A DNA stretch of 10,323 nucleotides, from contig JAEWEI010000404.1 of assembly GCA_023389545.1 (NCBI GenBank), positions 1-10,323 of the forward strand. The letters are read 5' to 3'. The DNA is from Actinomycetes bacterium. Lineage in GTDB: Bacteria; Actinomycetota; Actinomycetes; Actinomycetales; Cellulomonadaceae. The first letter of the stretch is position 1, and each line of letters starts with the position of its first letter. Below the pieces are notes generated by a model. It worked only from the letters and a program-made list of their open reading frames with translations. It made no database searches and was not told the origin of the DNA. Position numbers and translations under genes: made by a program. Shown here one piece after another: positions 6,964 through 10,323 of this stretch.

Positions 6964-7817
6964 GCGCGGCCTGGCTCGTCGGCGTCCGCCGGCGTGGTCG
7001 CTCCCTCGTCGTCGTCCGCCATCGTCCCGTCGAGCCCGGGCAGGCCCGCCGCGATCCGCGCCTTGTTCACGCGGCGGTCGTGCAGCACGCAGATCCCCAG
7101 CGCGATGAAGTACAGCGCGCAGATCGGCAGCGCCATGACCACCATCGTGATCGCGTCGGGGGTGGGGGTCATGACCGCGGCGAACACGAACGCCAGCAGG
7201 ACGGCCCAACGCCAGCCCTTGGCCCAGGTGGAGGCCCGCACGAGGCCCGCCAGGTTGACCGCGACCATCACCACTGGCAGCACGAACGCGACGCCGAAGG
7301 CGAGGACGAAGCGCATGACGAAGCTCAGGTACGTCTGCGCGTCGATCAGGTTGGTGGCCTCCTGCGGGATGAAGTCCGTCAGGACGCGCACCGCGGTGGG
7401 CATCGTGGTCCAAGCGAGGAACGAGCCGGCGAGGAACAGCGGCGCCGCCGCCCCCACGAACCCGATGGCGTACCCGCGCTCCCGCCGGGTGAGCCCGGGG
7501 GTCACGAACGCCCAGAACTGGAACAGCCACCACGGGCTGGTGAGGATCGCGCCGAGGAACAGCGAGATCTTCAGGCGCATGTCGAACGCGGTGGCCAGGC
7601 CGCCGAAGTTCACCGAGGCGGTGGCTCCGCGCGCCTCCGCGGCGTCGAGCAGCGGCTTCTGGAGCGCGTGGAACACCGGGTCGAACAGCAACCACCCGAA
7701 CACTGCGCCGACCACGAGTCCGCAAGCGGCCAGGAACAGGCGCTTGCGGAGCTCGATCAGGTGCTCGCGCAGGGGCATCCGGCCGCCGGCGGCTGGCCGG
7801 CGGGCCTTGTCGCTCAT
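6960..7817 (-). CDS. tatC: Twin-arginine translocase subunit TatC
   Basis: A 285-residue six-helix membrane protein that binds twin-arginine signal peptides and organises TatA for export of folded proteins. The N-terminal signature LREHLIELRKRLFLA (16-30) carries E22, equal to E. coli E15. E113 in TRRERGYA matches E. coli E103. The SPWWLFQFWAFVTPGL block, YLSFVMRFVLAFGVAF (163-178) and MTPTPDAITM (216-225) are all typical. The glutamate usually found in FGxxFExP of helix 4 (E. coli E170) is valine, V179. The C-terminal tail from about 262 is acidic and low complexity. ATG lies five bases after the tatA stop with no strong Shine-Dalgarno of its own, so translation is probably coupled to tatA. 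The end overlaps the lipid kinase start. Confidence 0.97.
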   Translation of the reverse strand: MSDKARRPAAGGRMPLREHLIELRKRLFLAACGLVVGAVFGWLLFDPVFHALQKPLLDAAEARGATASVNFGGLATAFDMRLKISLFLGAILTSPWWLFQFWAFVTPGLTRRERGYAIGFVGAAAPLFLAGSFLAWTTMPTAVRVLTDFIPQEATNLIDAQTYLSFVMRFVLAFGVAFVLPVVMVAVNLAGLVRASTWAKGWRWAVLLAFVFAAVMTPTPDAITMVVMALPICALYFIALGICVLHDRRVNKARIAAGLPGLDGTMADDDEGATTPADADEPGRA

Positions 7818-7822
7818 GGGGG

Positions 7823-8122
7823 TCAGCTCGAGGGCTGGTCGCCCCCGGCCGCAGGCGCCTGCGCCGGTCGCTCAGGCTGCGGCGCGGCGGCTGGCGGGTC
7901 GGCCACGGCCTGCGGGGCTGCCGCGGGCGGCACGACCACGGGGGCGGGCGCTGCTGCCGACGGACGTGTGTCGTTGTCCTCGGTGAGGTCCTTGACCTCG
8001 TTCTTGAAGATCTTCAACGACTGCCCCACGCTCTTGGCGAGATCAGGGAGCCGCTTCGCCCCGAAGAGGAGCAGCACGATGATCACCAGGACCAGGATGT
8101 GCATGGGCTTGAGCGCGTTCAT
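7823..8122 (-). CDS. tatA: Twin-arginine translocase subunit TatA
   Basis: A 99-residue single-pass membrane protein that polymerises into the Tat export path. Residues 8-20 form the transmembrane helix, followed by the hinge FGAKRLPDLAKSVGQSLK (20-37), an amphipathic helix to about residue 48, and an Ala/Pro-rich disordered tail (54-99). From the first ATG, F20-G21 fall exactly where E. coli TatA has them, and H8 sits at the place of the polar Q8. The alternative ATG (M7) would remove this polar residue and lacks a binding site. GAGGGAG seven bases upstream confirms the first ATG. No tatB lies in the window; in Actinobacteria it is normally encoded elsewhere. Confidence 0.96.
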   Translation of the reverse strand: MNALKPMHILVLVIIVLLLFGAKRLPDLAKSVGQSLKIFKNEVKDLTEDNDTRPSAAAPAPVVVPPAAAPQAVADPPAAAPQPERPAQAPAAGGDQPSS

Positions 8123-8129
8123 CGGATGT

Positions 8130-8136
8130 CTCCCTC
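8130..8136 (-). promoter_or_regulatory. Strong ribosome binding site of tatA
   Basis: GAGGGAG on the minus strand lies seven bases before the ATG at 8122. It is the clearest Shine-Dalgarno in the window and decides the tatA start over the internal ATG at codon 7. Confidence 0.75.
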
Positions 8137-8153
8137 GAACCTATGGTGCAGCG

Positions 8154-8159
8154 ATACTA
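8154..8159 (-). promoter_or_regulatory. Possible -10 box of an internal tatA promoter
   Basis: TAGTAT (TANNNT) lies about 30 bases before tatA in an 88-bp gap, much longer than the neighbouring gaps. It would give a leader of about 25 bases including the Shine-Dalgarno. No good -35 is seen (TCGAGC at 16 bp or GTCGAG at 17 bp), so it is a weak candidate. Confidence 0.3.
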
Positions 8160-8210
8160 ACCGGCGGACAGGGGTGCTCGACGCCCCCCTTGGTCCCGCC
8201 CGATGCCTGC

Positions 8211-8537
8211 TCAACGGCTGTAGGCGCGCCAGCGCGCGTACGTGGCCTCGCGTCGGCCCGCGCGGGCCGCCGCCCGTTCCGCGCGCTCCTCCCGCAACCG
8301 GTCGACGGTGGCCCGGTGCTGGCCTGGGTCGTCCAGGAGCTGGGGTCGAGCCGCTGGGAGCGCGGCGGCGGCGTCCGACAGCTCGGCCATCCGCTCGCTC
8401 AGGACGCTCAGCACCTCCGCCGCACGGCCCAGCTCGCGCATCAGCGCCACACCCTTGCGCCACAGGTCACGCCCGAGCAGGAACGCGCCGACGAGCGACC
8501 CCACGATGAGGACAGTCCAGACGAGGAACCAGAGCAC
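8211..8537 (-). CDS. Small single-pass membrane protein of unknown function
   Basis: A 108-residue protein without a recognised domain. Residues 2-22 form a clear N-terminal membrane helix with the start WFLVWTVLIVGSL and a short GAFLLG end. Next come a basic patch (GRDLWRKG), an Ala/Leu/Glu-rich segment (31-61) that looks helical and may be a coiled coil, a Pro-containing linker, and an Arg-rich tail (80-108, RLREERAERAAARAGRRE). The expected topology is a membrane anchor with a cytoplasmic, basic C-terminus. GTG start with AGGG at a normal distance. It lies 55 bp after pafC and 88 bp before tatA, in the same direction. I recall small membrane proteins of this kind at this place in related Actinobacteria, but have not checked. 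The hydrophobic start followed by a plausible helix supports a real gene. Confidence 0.75.
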   Translation of the reverse strand: MLWFLVWTVLIVGSLVGAFLLGRDLWRKGVALMRELGRAAEVLSVLSERMAELSDAAAALPAARPQLLDDPGQHRATVDRLREERAERAAARAGRREATYARWRAYSR

Positions 8538-8592
8538 CCGCCCACCCTAGTGCGAGGTCGCCGTCCGCCGCCCCGGCGAGCCGGAGAACGCG

Positions 8593-9576
8593 CTAGGCGG
8601 TCGGCGACGCCTGCTCCCCCAGCGGCCCGTACGCCTCGAGCGCGTCGCGCGCGAACCCGGCCACGGCTGCGGCGACGTCCGGGGGGCGCACCTCGAGCAC
8701 GTCCTCCGCGACGCTCAGCACGAGGTGGCGCAGCCACGCCTGGTTCGCCACCCGCAGGTCCACCTCGAACGACCCGTCGGGGGCGTTGCGCACCGCCTCG
8801 ACGGGCACGCTCTCAGCGACCCATCGCGCGCGACTGGCCAGGCGCAGCGTGACCAGGCCGCCCGACGCGTCCGGGCGGAAGTCCGTCGCCCGCCCACTCA
8901 CCGGATGCGACTCGGCCGGCGTGTCCAGCACCCTGGCCGCGACCACCCGGTCGACCCGGAACAGGCGCTCGCCGCCGGCCCGCAAGCACCAGGCGAGCAG
9001 GTAGGACCGCTCATCGGACGTCACCAGCCGGATCGGGTCCACCTCGCGCTCGCTCGCGACGTCCGCCGCGTTGACGTAGCGCAGCCACATGCGCCGGCCC
9101 GACTGCAGGGCGGACCCGATGGCCGCGACCACCTGCGGCGCGCCGTCCACCGCGAGGCGCACGTCCACCCCGGCGGCCGCCTCGCCGGTGGCCGCGGTGA
9201 GCTTCTCCAGCGCTGAGGACAGCACCTGGGACCGCTCGGCGTCCAGGCTCGGGTCCAGCGCCTCGCGCATGGCGCGCAACGCGGCCACCAGTGCCACCGC
9301 CTCGCGGGTGCCGAGCCGCAGCGGCCGTGTCATCCCCCGGGCCTCGGTGAGCCGCACCACGCCCTCCTCATAGGAGGCCGCGTCGAAGTCGATCAAGTCA
9401 TGCGGGTAGTAGCCGGGCGTGCCCGTCATCCAGAGGGTGTCGACATCGTCGATGACCTGCCGCGGGCTCACCCCGAAGTGCGCCGCGACCTGCTCGACGG
9501 GCACCCCCGCATGGCGGTCCAGGTAGGTGATCATCCCCAGCAGCCGCAGCAGTCGCTCGCTCGCGCGCTCAGCCAT
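8593..9576 (-). CDS. pafC: WYL-domain transcriptional regulator PafC
   Basis: A 327-residue partner of PafB. In mycobacteria the two form a complex that activates LexA/RecA-independent DNA-damage genes, and the WYL domains sense single-stranded DNA. Residues 5-50 are a winged-helix-like region (SERLLRLLGMITYLDRHAG, then VEQVAAHFGVSPRQVIDDVD). Residues 160-215 are the WYL domain: RRMWLRYVNA, DPIRLVTSDERSYLLAWC and ERLFRVDRV. The usual W-Y-L is S-Y-L here (191-193). A C-terminal WCX-like extension ends at DALEAYGP. The frame is open further upstream, but ATG at 9576 has GGGAGG eight bases before it, and the extra residues would be pafB antiframe. It overlaps pafB by 8 bp, implying equal, coupled synthesis of the two subunits. 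Confidence 0.94.
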   Translation of the reverse strand: MAERASERLLRLLGMITYLDRHAGVPVEQVAAHFGVSPRQVIDDVDTLWMTGTPGYYPHDLIDFDAASYEEGVVRLTEARGMTRPLRLGTREAVALVAALRAMREALDPSLDAERSQVLSSALEKLTAATGEAAAGVDVRLAVDGAPQVVAAIGSALQSGRRMWLRYVNAADVASEREVDPIRLVTSDERSYLLAWCLRAGGERLFRVDRVVAARVLDTPAESHPVSGRATDFRPDASGGLVTLRLASRARWVAESVPVEAVRNAPDGSFEVDLRVANQAWLRHLVLSVAEDVLEVRPPDVAAAVAGFARDALEAYGPLGEQASPTA

Positions 9577-10323
9577 CAGACGCACCTCCCGACGGAGCGG
9601 GGTGCAGGGAGGCGGCGACCCGCAGCAGGCGCACCACCGCCTGGCGCAGCGCCACGGGGGCCAGGACCACGACGGCGTCGCCGTAGCCCAGCACCTCCTC
9701 CGCCATCTCCCCGAGCGACGTGAACGGCACCCGGACCAGGTCGCGATCGGCGAGCGGCGAGGCGGCGGCATCCCCCTCCACAGGCGGCAGCGCCCGGGCC
9801 CGCAGCGCCTCGGCCCGCTCAGCGCGCACCGCCAGCACGGCGACCTGCTGAGCCCCCCCGCTCCACGACCGCATCGCGGCCTCGAGCACCTGCGCCTCGG
9901 GCGCGTCGAACCCGCCCTCGGGCCCGGCGGCCCGCACTGGCCCCTCGATGCGGCTCAGCCGGAACGAGCGGGCCTCCCCGCGCTCGCGGTCATGGCCGAC
10001 GAGGAACCAGCCGCCGCGGCGGGCCAGCAGCCGCCACGGCTCCACCGTGCGGGCGCGCACCTCGCCGGTGCTCGCCGCGCGGTAGGTGAACGTCACGGCG
10101 CGGCGGGACTGGACGGCCTCGAGCAGCGGCCCGAAGCTGTCCCCCGCCGCGCGCACCCGAGGGGCCAGGCCCGCCACGAGGTCCGCGGCCTCGGGAGCGT
10201 CGCCGACGGCTCGCAGCTTCGTCAGCGCCCGGGTCGTGTCGGTGCGCACGGACTGGTCCTGCCAGAACTGGGAGGCCAGCGAGAGCACGCCCAGCTCGGC
10301 GGGGGTCAGGTCGATCGCCGGCA
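9569..10323 (-). CDS. pafB: WYL-domain transcriptional regulator PafB, 5' end outside window
   Basis: About 250 C-terminal residues are visible; the family has roughly 320-330, so the N-terminal winged-helix DNA-binding part is cut off by the right edge. The frame is open to the edge and begins PAIDLTPAELG, then VLSLASQFWQD, typical of PafB just after its DNA-binding domain. The WYL region contains RRAVTFTYRA, ARTVEPWRLLARRGGWFLVG and RSFRLSRIEGP, with W-F-L as the signature. The C-terminus (LVRVPFTSLGEMAEEVLGYG, then LHPAPSGGASDG) matches the WCX-type end. A GTG at 10288 is a possible internal start, but the conserved residues before it argue that the gene continues. pafA, the Pup ligase gene, would be expected upstream by synteny with mycobacteria. 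Confidence 0.93.
   Translation of the reverse strand, partial: PAIDLTPAELGVLSLASQFWQDQSVRTDTTRALTKLRAVGDAPEAADLVAGLAPRVRAAGDSFGPLLEAVQSRRAVTFTYRAASTGEVRARTVEPWRLLARRGGWFLVGHDRERGEARSFRLSRIEGPVRAAGPEGGFDAPEAQVLEAAMRSWSGGAQQVAVLAVRAERAEALRARALPPVEGDAAASPLADRDLVRVPFTSLGEMAEEVLGYGDAVVVLAPVALRQAVVRLLRVAASLHPAPSGGASDG
9585..9590 (-). promoter_or_regulatory. Ribosome binding site of pafC
   Basis: GGGAGG on the minus strand lies eight bases before the ATG at 9576, inside the end of pafB. It fixes the pafC start and rules out the longer in-frame extension. Confidence 0.7.

Noticed and set aside
6964..7725. Upstream in-frame extension of the lipid kinase to 558 residues
   Set aside because: The extra N-terminal part is the other-frame reading of tatC. 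The homologous protein begins at THIGVVVNP, and the GTG overlapping the tatC stop is the natural start.
3385..7986. Two very long plus-strand open frames (3385-5679 and 5716-7986) opposite helY, the lipid kinase and tatC
   Set aside because: Their translations are Arg/His/Pro/Gly/Val-rich without domains, and they lie fully antisense to genes with complete motifs. GC-rich third positions keep such antisense frames open.
8573..8584. CCGGC-GA-GCCGG inverted repeat between pafC and the small membrane protein as a terminator
   Set aside because: The loop is only two bases, there is no U-tract, and it lies upstream of the likely co-transcribed tat genes. It is equally likely to be chance in such GC-rich DNA.
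9577..9771. Upstream extension of pafC to 392 residues
   Set aside because: The added residues are Trp/Arg/Pro-rich antiframe of pafB, while the ATG at 9576 has a good Shine-Dalgarno and starts the conserved winged-helix region.

Overview
The window is a very GC-rich stretch of actinobacterial chromosome with heavy G/C bias at third codon positions. Every supportable gene lies on the minus strand. Gene content and order point to Actinobacteria, probably Micrococcales close to Cellulomonadaceae. The pafB-pafC / tatA-tatC / helY block is also found as neighbours in Mycobacterium (Rv2096c to Rv2092c). The family assignment rests on recall of similar proteins and was not searched.

Read in the direction of transcription (right to left), the layout is: pafB (5' end outside the window), pafC, a small single-pass membrane protein of unknown function, tatA, tatC, a lipid kinase of the diacylglycerol kinase family, the Ski2-like helicase helY, and a YtcJ-type amidohydrolase. 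pafB/pafC and tatC/lipid kinase overlap by 8 and 4 bp. The gaps tatA-tatC, kinase-helY and helY-amidohydrolase are 5, 21 and 20 bp. This looks like one long polycistronic block, with a possible extra promoter just before tatA. About 365 bp without a gene follows (1158-1522). Three inverted repeats lie directly after the amidohydrolase stop. Next come a near-consensus promoter, a 14-bp palindrome and a GC hairpin. Last is lnt (apolipoprotein N-acyltransferase), which runs off the left edge one base before its catalytic cysteine codon is complete.

Functionally the window joins three themes. PafB and PafC are WYL-domain partners that in mycobacteria activate the LexA-independent DNA-damage response. 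TatA and TatC are core parts of the twin-arginine export machinery. Lnt and the lipid kinase act on lipoproteins and membrane lipids. HelY is a probable RNA helicase. The amidohydrolase has no assignable substrate.

I see no CRISPR array, tRNA or rRNA gene, insertion sequence, restriction or toxin system, or phage gene. This is conserved core chromosome and I found no convincing new biological system. The points most worth a second look are the lnt leader (possible leaderless start, competing upstream promoter with palindrome), the inverted-repeat cluster after the amidohydrolase, the missing transmembrane glutamate in TatC, the arginine/glycine-rich insertion in HelY, and the uncharacterised membrane protein between pafC and tatA.
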